NCBI GenBank assembly: GCA_019420945.1 | Contig: JAHZGF010000005.1 | Coordinates: 1 to 26,834, forward strand | From: Clostridiales bacterium | Lineage (GTDB): Bacteria > Bacillota > Clostridia > Oscillospirales > Oscillospiraceae | DNA: 26,834 bases | Direction: 5' to 3' | Shown: in pieces, positions 8,562-14,621 of the stretch | Layout of the letters: each line of letters starts with the position of its first letter | Numbering within the stretch: position 1 is the first letter of the stretch | Notes under the pieces: generated by a model | Seen by the model: only the letters and a program-made list of their open reading frames with translations | Told to the model about the DNA's origin: nothing | Databases searched by the model: none | Program-made: the position numbers and the translations under genes

Positions 8562-8604
8562 CACAGCGGGAGGCATATTTTCATGCCTCCCGCTGTGCGT
8601 TTTT
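8562..8604 (+). terminator. Rho-independent terminator of the GH94 operon
   Basis: CACAGCGGGAGGCAT (8562-8576) and ATGCCTCCCGCTGTG (8583-8597) form a perfect 15-bp stem with a 6-nt loop, followed by CGTTTTT. It separates the rightward operon from the convergent AraC gene that ends at 8630. Confidence 0.92.
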
Positions 8605-8629
8605 CTATCGGTTGTGGGAACAGCGCCCG

Positions 8630-9442
8630 TCAGGGCTTATCCGGCCCGGCAGGCGGCTTGCCGCATCCGTCCTGCGTCGGGGCGTCGGGTTCCGACTCGA
8701 TGTTCCACTCCACCATATAGTATTTGTCCCGGTATTTTTTGGGGGTCATGCCCACCGATTCCTTGAATTGCTGGATAAAATGGCTCTGGGAAGAAAAGGC
8801 CAGCCGGTTGGCAATGTCGATCATCGAGGCGTCGCTGAACCGCAGCAGGTTCTTGGCCATGTCGATCTTCCGATCCCGGATGTAGGCGCTGACCGAAACC
8901 CCGGTTTCCTTCTTGAACAGGCGGGACAGGTAACTGGCCGAAACGCCCAGGGCGTCGGCCAGGTCCTCGATGGTGATGCGCTCCTTGATGTGGGAATAGA
9001 TATACTCCCTGCAGGCGTTGATATGTTTGGAATTGGCGTTGCTGTGCCGGTATTTGCGCATCCTTTCGGTGTAGTCCATCACCATCTCGTCGTGCAGGCG
9101 GCAGACCTCCGACTCGGTATGGATATCGTCCAGCTGCCGGATATAAAAATCGCTGAGCCGGAAAGCCTGCTCCAGCTCCATGCCGTATTGCCGGCACATC
9201 CGGGTGATCATCGCGGTGGTGACCACAAAGTGGTATTTCATGTTGGTCACCGGGTTGCGGGACAAAACGCCCACCCCCTCCTGATCTTCAAACCGGGCCT
9301 GCTCACAGTTGCGGCGCACTGTCTCCACATCGCCGTTGGCCACCGCCCGGTAAAACAAAAATTCCTCGGTCGGCTCCCGGTGGAAGTCCTCGTCGATGTC
9401 GTCGTTTGCCTCAATCATCAACCATTCATCCTTGTAGCTCAT
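8630..9442 (-). CDS. AraC-family transcriptional regulator
   Basis: The 270-residue protein has a poorly conserved N-terminal sensing half and a C-terminal AraC DNA-binding domain (about 155-255) with two helix-turn-helix units: ITIEDLADALGVSASYLSRL then FKKETGVSVSAYIRDRKIDM, and MIDIANRLAFSSQSHFIQQF then KESVGMTPKKYRDKY. The ATG at 9442 follows GGGAGGTGGAGAACC, which makes it better than an in-frame start ten codons upstream. The Pro/Gly-rich tail is probably disordered. Its convergent position next to the GH94 genes makes it a candidate activator of the 3050-3346 divergent promoter region. That target is inferred from context only. Confidence 0.88.
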   Translation of the reverse strand: MSYKDEWLMIEANDDIDEDFHREPTEEFLFYRAVANGDVETVRRNCEQARFEDQEGVGVLSRNPVTNMKYHFVVTTAMITRMCRQYGMELEQAFRLSDFYIRQLDDIHTESEVCRLHDEMVMDYTERMRKYRHSNANSKHINACREYIYSHIKERITIEDLADALGVSASYLSRLFKKETGVSVSAYIRDRKIDMAKNLLRFSDASMIDIANRLAFSSQSHFIQQFKESVGMTPKKYRDKYYMVEWNIESEPDAPTQDGCGKPPAGPDKP

Positions 9443-9484
9443 GGTTCTCCACCTCCCTGACTGGTTTTCCACGCTGGAGTGGCG

Positions 9485-9960
9485 CTACCTGCCATCTGTT
9501 AGCCATATTATAGCACAATCCGTGACTGGGGTGGAGAACCAAATGCGTCGATTGCGTAAGACAAGGAAAACCGCTTTGCCGCCCGCCACCCGTGCCTCCG
9601 GCACAAAGCCCTGGTCCAGCCAGTTAGACAGGTGGAATCGGCTGAGGGAATCATCCAGCGGCGCCTCGATGGACAGCCGCGGGCAGCAGACTTTGCAGAA
9701 AGCCAGCATGTGCCCGGAGGCACCTGCAAAATGGGGATCAGTATAGGCCCCCGCATGGTGGCGCGGGGTAACGGCGTGGAGGCCGCTGTCTTCGCGCCGC
9801 CTTTTCGTTTGCTAGCGGCAGGATAGGGCGTCCGGAGCGTAGAGCTGCAAAACGAACCAGGCCCCGGGGCGGCCGTTGGCTTCCATCAGAAAGCACTGCC
9901 CGGCGGTGATCCAGCCGACGAGGGACTGTGTCGGGGCTTCGAGTTGGATGAGCTCTGAAA
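9485..9960 (-). pseudogene. Unrecognised coding remnants between AraC and relaxase debris
   Basis: One minus-strand frame reads SELIQLEAPTQSLVGWITAG and ends in LQLYAPDALSCR at a TAG. After the stop the same frame continues through RREDSGLHAVTPRHH into MLAFCKVCCPRLSIEAPLDD and GFVPEARVAGGKAVFLVLRN. It closes at 9485. Both parts look protein-like, but no start with a ribosome binding site is seen and the N-terminus is cut near 9960. I do not recognise the families. I see nothing else in 9961-10087 apart from AT-rich spacer. Confidence 0.3.
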
Positions 9961-10087
9961 CTTCTTACAAAATACGTTGGAACAAGCAGTTGGTGTCCCC
10001 GGCTGTTTTATTGCTTTTGGTTCACAATTTTTCAGGGCACATGAAAAGGAAAAGGCAACGCAACCAACAGGTCGCACCGCCTTTTTG

Positions 10088-10680
10088 TTACAGCGCATGT
10101 TCTTGTTCCCGTCTGCGGGCAGGCTGCAACATAGATTTGCATTTTTGCTTCGCCAGTTGGCGGGCTGCGTATTCTTCCACCGAATCGTTGGTCAGGCGCA
10201 TTTGCGCCCGTTTGGCGTCCATCCACCGCAGCGGCGAATATTTCTCGCCAAACACCTGCTCCAGCTTTTCGTTGGCGGCTGCTTCCTGTCCGGGCCGGAT
10301 GGACTGCCGGGCCTCGTACAGTTCCACCGGGTCAAGGCCGGCGGTCTTCGATTTTGCCTCGGCGTACTCATGCAGCGCGGTTTCCAGTTCGACGGAATAT
10401 TTCTGCTCCTGCTCGTCCAATTTTTCCAGGTTGGATTCCAGTACGGCGATGTCTTTGCGGAAGGTTTCAGCCCCGGCGTCCTCGGCATAGTCAAACTGCT
10501 GCAACAGCAACGCCTTTTCAGAGCGCAGTTCCTCCAAATCTTCAGTCAACGCCGCAATCTTAGCGGCCAGTTCTTTGTGCTTGAACACCTGCCATGCGGG
10601 CAGAGACTTTTTCTCGGCTTTCACAGTTTTGCGCTCCCTGCTTTTCTCCTTGATCTGCTGCGCCAAATTTGGCGGCACTT
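10088..10680 (-). pseudogene. C-terminal fragment, probably of a mobilisation relaxase
   Basis: About 195 residues remain. They are strongly helical and charged, with a coiled-coil-like stretch (KIAALTEDLEELRSEKALLL, ETFRKDIAVLESNLEKLDEQ) and a tail PVELYEARQSIRPGQEAAAN, KYSPLRWMDAKRAQMRL. This is the kind of C-terminal region that follows the nickase domain in Firmicutes MobA/MobL-type relaxases, which would nick and pilot DNA during conjugation. The catalytic N-terminal domain is absent. The upstream end joins serine-recombinase sequence out of frame near 10675. The relaxase assignment rests on tail similarity and context and is moderate. Confidence 0.45.
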
Positions 10681-11060
10681 TTCCTCCGCAGCCAGTTCTT
10701 CCTCGGTGGGTTCGGGCATGGGCACTTCAAATTTCCCGATAAAGTTCAGATAAATCTCAATTTCCTGCACCCGTTCCCCGGTGCTTCTGTCCGGGGCATG
10801 GACCAGAATTTTCTCCACAAATTCATGGATCATGGGGGCGGTCAGCTCGGTGAAATCCGTATATTTCTGCGCCAGCGCCAGAAAGTGGCTGGCACGGTCC
10901 GTGTCCTCAAGGAACTGATCCAGCTGTGCCTGCTCGGAGGCAAGCAGCTGTTCCAGCTCCGCCTGTTCTTTTTCATATTCCGCACACAGCAGCTCAAACC
11001 GTTTTTCTTCCAGTTTGCCCATGGCATAGGTTTCATACAGTTTTTTAATCAGCACATGAT
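10668..11060 (-). pseudogene. C-terminal fragment of a large serine recombinase (TnpX/TndX type)
   Basis: The frame reads LIKKLYETYAMGKLEEKRFE, CAEYEKEQAELEQLLASEQA, YTDFTELTAPMIHEFVEKIL and IEIYLNFIGKFEVPMPEPTE. This is the coiled coil and DUF4368-like C-terminus of the large serine recombinases that move Tn4451-type and ICE-type elements. The catalytic Ser domain and zinc ribbon are missing. Upstream it abuts a DUF6076 fragment on the opposite strand near 11061. Downstream it runs into the relaxase-like fragment in another frame. It marks a deleted transposon, not a working recombinase. Confidence 0.8.
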
Positions 11061-11061
11061 G

Positions 11062-11226
11062 TTCAGTTTCATGTTGGTGGACGGTGACCAGCCCCTGCGC
11101 CTGTGCAAGCACTGCCAGAAGGTGTTCCTGGACAGCCGGTCCAACGCCGCCTTTTGCAGCCCACGGTGCAAGAACCAGTACAATGTCTACGAGAGCCGGG
11201 GAAAACAACCTGACAAAAATGTGTAA
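11062..11226 (+). pseudogene. C-terminal zinc-finger fragment of a DUF6076-type protein
   Basis: The plus-strand frame reads FSFMLVDGDQPLRLCKHCQK, then VFLDSRSNAAFCSPRCKNQY and NVYESRGK before TAA at 11224. The Cys pattern C-x2-C then C-x3-C with the PRCKNQYNVY motif is typical of the C-terminus of DUF6076 proteins, which are common cargo on gut Firmicutes mobile elements and have no known function. About 50 residues remain of a family that is several hundred long. The 5' part is replaced by recombinase debris. Confidence 0.65.
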
Positions 11227-11272
11227 GGCTATACACAGCAAAGAGCGGTGGATTTTCGCTTTCCTTTCGCTA

Positions 11273-11301
11273 TTGACATAAATGACGCCATCGCATATAA
11301 T
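11273..11301 (+). promoter_or_regulatory. Consensus sigma-A promoter of the type III toxin-antitoxin locus
   Basis: TTGACA (11273-11278), exactly 17 bp of spacer and TATAAT (11296-11301) make a full-consensus promoter. It should give abundant antitoxin RNA from about 11308. Confidence 0.9.
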
Positions 11302-11329
11302 ACTATTAGAAGGGGAAGGTCCCCCGATA

Positions 11330-11432
11330 AAATATTGTTCGCTCCCTGATATGCGGCTTATAAATGGTCAGGATCACAAATATTGTTCGCTCCCCGATAT
11401 GCGGCTTACAAATGTTCGGGATTCAAATGTTT
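11330..11432 (+). ncRNA. cptI: CptI-like type III RNA antitoxin (two 48-nt repeats plus a partial third)
   Basis: Two copies of a 48-nt unit occupy 11330-11377 and 11378-11425, each opening AAATATTGTTCGCTCC, with a short third start (AAATGTTT) before the terminator. They differ at few positions. Two of the differences are compensatory: CCTGA (11345-11349) pairs with TCAGG (11368-11372) in copy 1, and CCCGA (11393-11397) pairs with TCGGG (11416-11420) in copy 2. The T-A pair of copy 1 becomes C-G in copy 2. This supports a folded RNA. In type III systems the toxin cuts the precursor into single repeats that then wrap and inhibit it. Position, repeat number and downstream toxin all fit the CptIN family. 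Confidence 0.88.
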
Positions 11433-11467
11433 GTGACGCCCTGTCGAAAGGCAGGGCGTCACTTTTG
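11433..11467 (+). terminator. Attenuating terminator between RNA antitoxin and toxin
   Basis: GTGACGCCCTG (11433-11443) and CAGGGCGTCAC (11452-11462) form a perfect 11-bp stem with an 8-nt loop and then TTTT. In type III loci such a terminator lets limited read-through set the excess of antitoxin RNA over toxin mRNA. Confidence 0.92.
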
Positions 11468-11484
11468 TATAGGAGGACACCTTG

Positions 11485-12105
11485 ATGCCACGGGCGCAGC
11501 TCTATTTTCTATCTAACGAGTATTATCAGGACTTCCCGGATGACAAATTGATGCAGAACAAAGATACCATTGACGGCGTTCCACACAGCCGTCCGTGCTT
11601 CTTTGCGTTTTCGGATGCACGGATACCCGAAATTTACTGGATCGTTCCCATTTCATCCAAATACGAGAAATATAAGCGCATCGAACAGGATAAAATCAAG
11701 AAGTATGGTCGATGCAATACCATACGCTTCGGCACGGTTCTTGGCAGAAACACGGCATTCCTGATTCAGAATATGTGTCCGGCAACCGAAAAATATCTCA
11801 CTCCATACATAGACAAGAACAAGCAGCCCATTCAGATTGATGGCCGTGTGGCAGCTGATGTAGAGAAAAACGCCCGCAGTGTACTGGCTTTGGCTAAACG
11901 TGGGGCAAAAGTGATTTTCCCGGACGTATTCACGATTTTCAAAGGTTTGGAACAGCAGCTCCAACAGGCAGAGGCAGAACACTCATCCTTGTCGGCAGGG
12001 CTGGACAAGCCGAGTGTTCCGGCTCAGCTACACCGCCCGACAGAGCGGACAGAATATCCGGCCAAGCATCGCACCAGCCCTGACAAGGATATGAATGGGC
12101 GTTAA
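11485..12105 (+). CDS. cptN: CptN-like type III toxin endoribonuclease
   Basis: ATG at 11485 is preferred to the TTG at 11482 because AGGAGG (11471-11476) sits 8 nt ahead. The first about 160 of 206 residues carry ToxN/AbiQ/CptN features: an N-terminal QLYFLSNEYYQDFPDDKLMQ, then SRPCFFAFSDARIPEIYWIV, PISSKYEKYKRI and FGTVLGRNTAFLIQNMCPAT. The Ser/Lys/Tyr-rich PISSKYEKY segment corresponds to the family's active-site and RNA-contact region. The enzyme cleaves mRNA and its own antitoxin precursor, and such systems abort phage infection or stabilise mobile DNA. The last about 45 residues (from about Ala160, with TERTEYPAKHRTSP) exceed the usual family length and look disordered. All parts of the locus are intact, so it should be functional. 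Confidence 0.9.
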   Translation: MPRAQLYFLSNEYYQDFPDDKLMQNKDTIDGVPHSRPCFFAFSDARIPEIYWIVPISSKYEKYKRIEQDKIKKYGRCNTIRFGTVLGRNTAFLIQNMCPATEKYLTPYIDKNKQPIQIDGRVAADVEKNARSVLALAKRGAKVIFPDVFTIFKGLEQQLQQAEAEHSSLSAGLDKPSVPAQLHRPTERTEYPAKHRTSPDKDMNGR

Positions 12106-12151
12106 AAAGGCGCACCTTTAGGAATGGTAGTTCCGATAATCATATACACAG

Positions 12152-12194
12152 AAAGCCCACGCCTCCGGTTCTTTCCGGCTGCGTGGGCTTTTTT
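12152..12194. terminator. Bidirectional terminator after the toxin
   Basis: AAAGCCCACGC (12152-12162) pairs with GCGTGGGCTTT (12181-12191), with an inner CCGG/CCGG pairing, followed by TTT. It serves the toxin on the plus strand. Because the arms start with AAA it can also end leftward transcription from the 12204-12425 fragment. Confidence 0.85.
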
Positions 12195-12203
12195 AATCAT
12201 CGC

Positions 12204-12425
12204 TTATTTCTTGTTCAGCTGTTCTTGGGCTTCCTGCTGGACGATCAGCCCCGCAGAAAAGCCATACTTGAAGTGGCTCTCGCTTTCCTCACACTGGGCG
12301 ATAGCGTTCTGCGCCCGGAGTTCCTCCACCAGAGCATAGTCCTCTTTGCTGAGCCGCTGGGATAACTGCTCCATCAACGCCGCACAGGTTTGGATCGCCT
12401 TGCGGTATTCCGGGGACGTGGGCAC
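12204..12425 (-). pseudogene. 5'-truncated DUF6809-like small protein
   Basis: The frame encodes PTSPEYRKAIQTCAALMEQL, SQRLSKEDYALVEELRAQNA and SESHFKYGFSAGLIVQQEAQ. I recognise this helical pattern from small DUF6809-like proteins found on Firmicutes mobile elements, which normally have 15-20 more residues in front of the PTSPEY segment. Here the first codon is GTG at 12425 without a ribosome binding site, exactly where MATE sequence of the other strand begins. The gene has therefore lost its start. Function is unknown. Confidence 0.55.
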
Positions 12426-12427
12426 TA

Positions 12428-12742
12428 GTGCTGTCCATGTCCGTGGGCGCTCTGCGGCTGTTTTGCCTGACCTACTTTGTCCGCTGGCTTTCTTTCGCCA
12501 CCCAGAGCTATATGCTGGCCATTGAGAAGTCCCTGCCCGCCTCGGTGATTTCCGTGTCCACCGCCCTGGTGTTCCCCGTTATTTTGCTGGGGGTGCTGTG
12601 GCCTTTGGGCCTCAACGGCATTTGGCTGAACCTGGCCGGGGCGTCCCTGCTCTCCGGCGTCATGTCCCTGTTCATCCTGCGGAAGATCCGGCCACAGCTG
12701 CACCAGCCGGACTCCGTGGAGGAGCCCTCGGCGGAAGCCTGA
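12428..12742 (+). pseudogene. C-terminal fragment of a MATE-family efflux transporter
   Basis: About 104 residues remain of a family of about 440. They contain the last hydrophobic helices (LFCLTYFVRWLSFATQSYML, VISVSTALVFPVILLGVLWP, LNGIWLNLAGASLLSGVMSL) and a charged cytoplasmic tail. MATE proteins export drugs or metabolites with Na+ or H+ exchange and need twelve helices, so this piece cannot transport. It joins the truncated DUF6809-like gene at about 12425. The following cytidylate kinase-like gene is a frequent partner of MATE genes in Clostridia, so the fragment and that gene probably arrived together. Confidence 0.8.
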
Positions 12743-12923
12743 TAGCTGACGCAGAAATATACTGATTTGGGACGGTGATGCGATGATCGAAACGGATGAA
12801 CAACGAGACGGGGAACTGATTCCTGCATGTGGAAACCAGTCCCCAGAAACCTGTTTTGTGTGAGAAGCTTTCCCAGGAAGCTTTCAGAAACTACGACCTT
12901 AGAGTAAAAAGGAGCCGATTGTT

Positions 12924-13535
12924 ATGAATCGTATTATCACCATCAGCCGGGAGTTTGGCAGCGGAGGCCGGGAGCTGGGCCGCCGCCTGTCGGAAAAGCT
13001 GGACTTTGCCTACTACGACCAGGAAATCATTCAGGAGATCGCCCGGCGCACCTCCCTGTCGGAGCAGTATGTCCAGGCCATTGTGGAGCATCGCCCCGCC
13101 TTTTCCTATCCCATCCACATTGGCCACAGCTTCTACCCGGCCTCCAACCAGCCCTTTGAGCAGACGGTGTCCATTTACCAGGAGCAGATGGAGATCATCC
13201 AGGAGATGGCGGCCAAGTCTAGCTGCGTCATTGTGGGCCGCTGTGCCGACTACATCCTGCGGGACCGCCAGCCCTTCCGCGTCCTGGTTTACGCCAATAT
13301 GGAGAGCAAGCTGAAGCGTTGCCGGGAGAAAGCCCCCGCTGAAGAGCACTTGACCGACCGGGAGCTGAAGCAGAAGATCCAAAGCGTAGACCGCCGCCGG
13401 GCCAAGTTCTACGAGCTGTATACCGGCAGCCCCTGGCGGAATATGGAAAACTTCGACGTGTGCGTCAACACCACCCATGTCTCTGTTCGGGCTTGGGTCC
13501 CATTCCTGGCCAGTCTGGTGGAGTCGGAGAAATAG
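12924..13535 (+). CDS. Cytidylate kinase-like protein
   Basis: The 203-residue protein opens with MNRIITISREFGSGGRELGR. This is the modified P-loop of the cytidylate-kinase-like family, in which the usual GKS/T triplet is replaced by GGRE. Later it has the lid-like Arg-rich region KCREKAPAEEHLTDRELKQK and the family motif DRRRAKFYELYTGSPW. CVIVGRCADYILRDR is the Walker B-like strand. The substrate is unproved. It may bind or phosphorylate a nucleotide, but true CMP kinase function is doubtful because of the changed P-loop. AAGGAG precedes the ATG by 10 nt. A direct repeat of GAAGCTTTC lies in the 180-bp leader. Its usual neighbour, MATE, is broken here. Confidence 0.82.
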   Translation: MNRIITISREFGSGGRELGRRLSEKLDFAYYDQEIIQEIARRTSLSEQYVQAIVEHRPAFSYPIHIGHSFYPASNQPFEQTVSIYQEQMEIIQEMAAKSSCVIVGRCADYILRDRQPFRVLVYANMESKLKRCREKAPAEEHLTDRELKQKIQSVDRRRAKFYELYTGSPWRNMENFDVCVNTTHVSVRAWVPFLASLVESEK

Positions 13536-13739
13536 GGCAGAGGGGTTCCAATCACTTGTCTGGAACAGCTTTCCAGGCTGCGAGTTTGCCTTTCAAGATG
13601 GCTTGCGCACTTTCCCCAAATTGGGAGAATCGCAGACCGGGATGAAAGCGCCATGAGTTGGGCCGGGGCCATAAGAAAATCAGCGGCCACCAGAACGCCG
13701 CTGTTGACGCTACGGAGCCATACCGTATACTCCGGTGAA

Positions 13740-13818
13740 TGGTGAGGCACGGTTCCTTTAAGCCGATGTCCCGCCAAATCAGCCAGCACACCTCGCCGGT
13801 ACGAAGCCCGGCGAAATC
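13740..13818 (-). pseudogene. Fragment of a tyrosine integrase
   Basis: A short minus-strand stretch reads FAGLRTGEVCWLIWRDIGLK, then EPCLTIHRSIRY. This matches the segment around the first catalytic Arg in Tn916-type integrases (typically G-x-R-x-GE-x-x-L-x-W-x-D). Stops precede it, and similarity ends near 13740. Only about 26 residues are convincing. The rest of 13536-13740 shows no recognisable coding sequence. Confidence 0.5.
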
Positions 13819-13819
13819 A

Positions 13820-14071
13820 CTAGGCTTTCATCTCCACAAACCACCGCCCGCTGGTTTCGTAGAGATAGGTCTCTTTCCCTTTGATCTTCACCACATACCG
13901 CCGGGCCAGTTCCCCTGTGGTGTGGGCCTTTCCTGGTGCCGCCTCCCGGCTGTCCTCGATCTCGTAGACCGGCCCGGTTGCCAGGACGATTTTCTGGGGC
14001 CGCACGGAGCCGTCAATGTAGTGGGTGGCCACTACTTCCACATATTGCTTGCGGCGGGCAAAGTCCTTCAT
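13820..14071 (-). CDS. Small conserved protein in the umuC-yolD operon, function unknown
   Basis: The 83-residue product starts MKDFARRKQYVEVVATHYID and ends in YVVKIKGKETYLYETSGRWF followed by VEMKA. The predicted fold is beta-rich and basic, with no membrane segment. Its ATG overlaps the YolD stop by 4 nt (ATGA at 14071-14068), so it is translationally coupled. I do not recognise a named domain. Its fixed place after YolD in an SOS polymerase operon suggests a DNA-damage role, which is inference. The stop at 13820 lies directly beside the integrase fragment. Confidence 0.7.
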   Translation of the reverse strand: MKDFARRKQYVEVVATHYIDGSVRPQKIVLATGPVYEIEDSREAAPGKAHTTGELARRYVVKIKGKETYLYETSGRWFVEMKA

Positions 14072-14502
14072 GCGGAATCAGCTCCTTCCATTCCTTGCAC
14101 GGTCAGGGCGTGGATATTACCAAAGGGGATAGGGTAACCCTCCAGTACCAAGAGCTGCTCCACATCGTCCACTCGCTTTACTTCTCCGGATACCACGGTG
14201 TATTCCCCCAGCAGTTGCTGTGCAATGTGCTTTACCGGCACAAAATAGGTGACAGTGGCCCAATCCCCCTGGTGCAGCCCATTTAAGACACGGTAGATTT
14301 CCTCCTCCCGGTCGCTGGCGAGGGAAATTTGAGGCACCAGCAGCCTGTCCTGCTCCTGTGTCAAAATCTCAATGTCGAACCCCCGTAGAGCGGAAAAAGG
14401 GGTGAACAGCTTGGCCCGGTTCTCTATACTCATTTTGGGGTGGCGAGAAACGGGCCTGGAACAATACAAAATGTCCTGATATGCTGCCAGTGTGACGTTC
14501 AT
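14068..14502 (-). CDS. YolD-like family protein
   Basis: The 144-residue protein contains the YolD signature near its N-terminus: YCSRPVSRHPKMSIENRAKL, then FTPFSALRGFDIEI. YolD-like proteins sit beside Y-family polymerase genes in Bacillota chromosomes, phages and conjugative elements and are thought to modulate that polymerase. The exact activity is unproved. The start ATG at 14502 is only 3 bp from the terminal repeat of the recombinase-trio element, whose end (AAAGGATTTCACAGA on the minus strand) now forms the ribosome-binding region. In the reconstructed uninterrupted operon the ATG overlaps the umuC stop. It is followed, again with overlap, by the 83-residue gene. Confidence 0.82.
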   Translation of the reverse strand: MNVTLAAYQDILYCSRPVSRHPKMSIENRAKLFTPFSALRGFDIEILTQEQDRLLVPQISLASDREEEIYRVLNGLHQGDWATVTYFVPVKHIAQQLLGEYTVVSGEVKRVDDVEQLLVLEGYPIPFGNIHALTVQGMEGADSA

Positions 14503-14504
14503 CG

Positions 14505-14540
14505 TCTGTGAAATCCTTTCTTTCAGGAAATCCCAACTTT
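14505..14540 (+). repeat. Left terminal inverted repeat of the RIT element
   Basis: It begins TCTGTGAAATCCTT and matches the reverse complement of 17962-17997 except at four positions. An inner inverted copy of its inner arm lies at 14579-14594 (AAAGTTTGGATTTCCT). Confidence 0.9.
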
Positions 14541-14578
14541 TGGCATGAAGCTTGTGAGTTACTGATTCTTCTTCTCAG

Positions 14579-14594
14579 AAAGTTTGGATTTCCT
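14579..14594 (-). repeat. Left subterminal copy of the end motif
   Basis: AAAGTTTGGATTTCCT is the inverted near-copy of the inner arm of the left repeat (14525-14540, AGGAAATCCCAACTTT), 38 bp inside. The paired arms resemble the core and arm binding sites of tyrosine recombinases. Confidence 0.7.
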
Positions 14595-14621
14595 ATGGTC
14601 TCTCCTGCTGTTATTGATTAG

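Noticed and set aside
11330..11425. Possible short CRISPR array
   Set aside because: The 48-nt units are adjacent with no unique spacers and lie between a promoter and a toxin gene, which fits a type III antitoxin.
12844..12890. Hairpin-like GGGGAACTG/CAGTCCCC and repeated GAAGCTTTC before the kinase gene as a riboswitch
   Set aside because: The pairing is short and bulged, and no known riboswitch core is recognisable.
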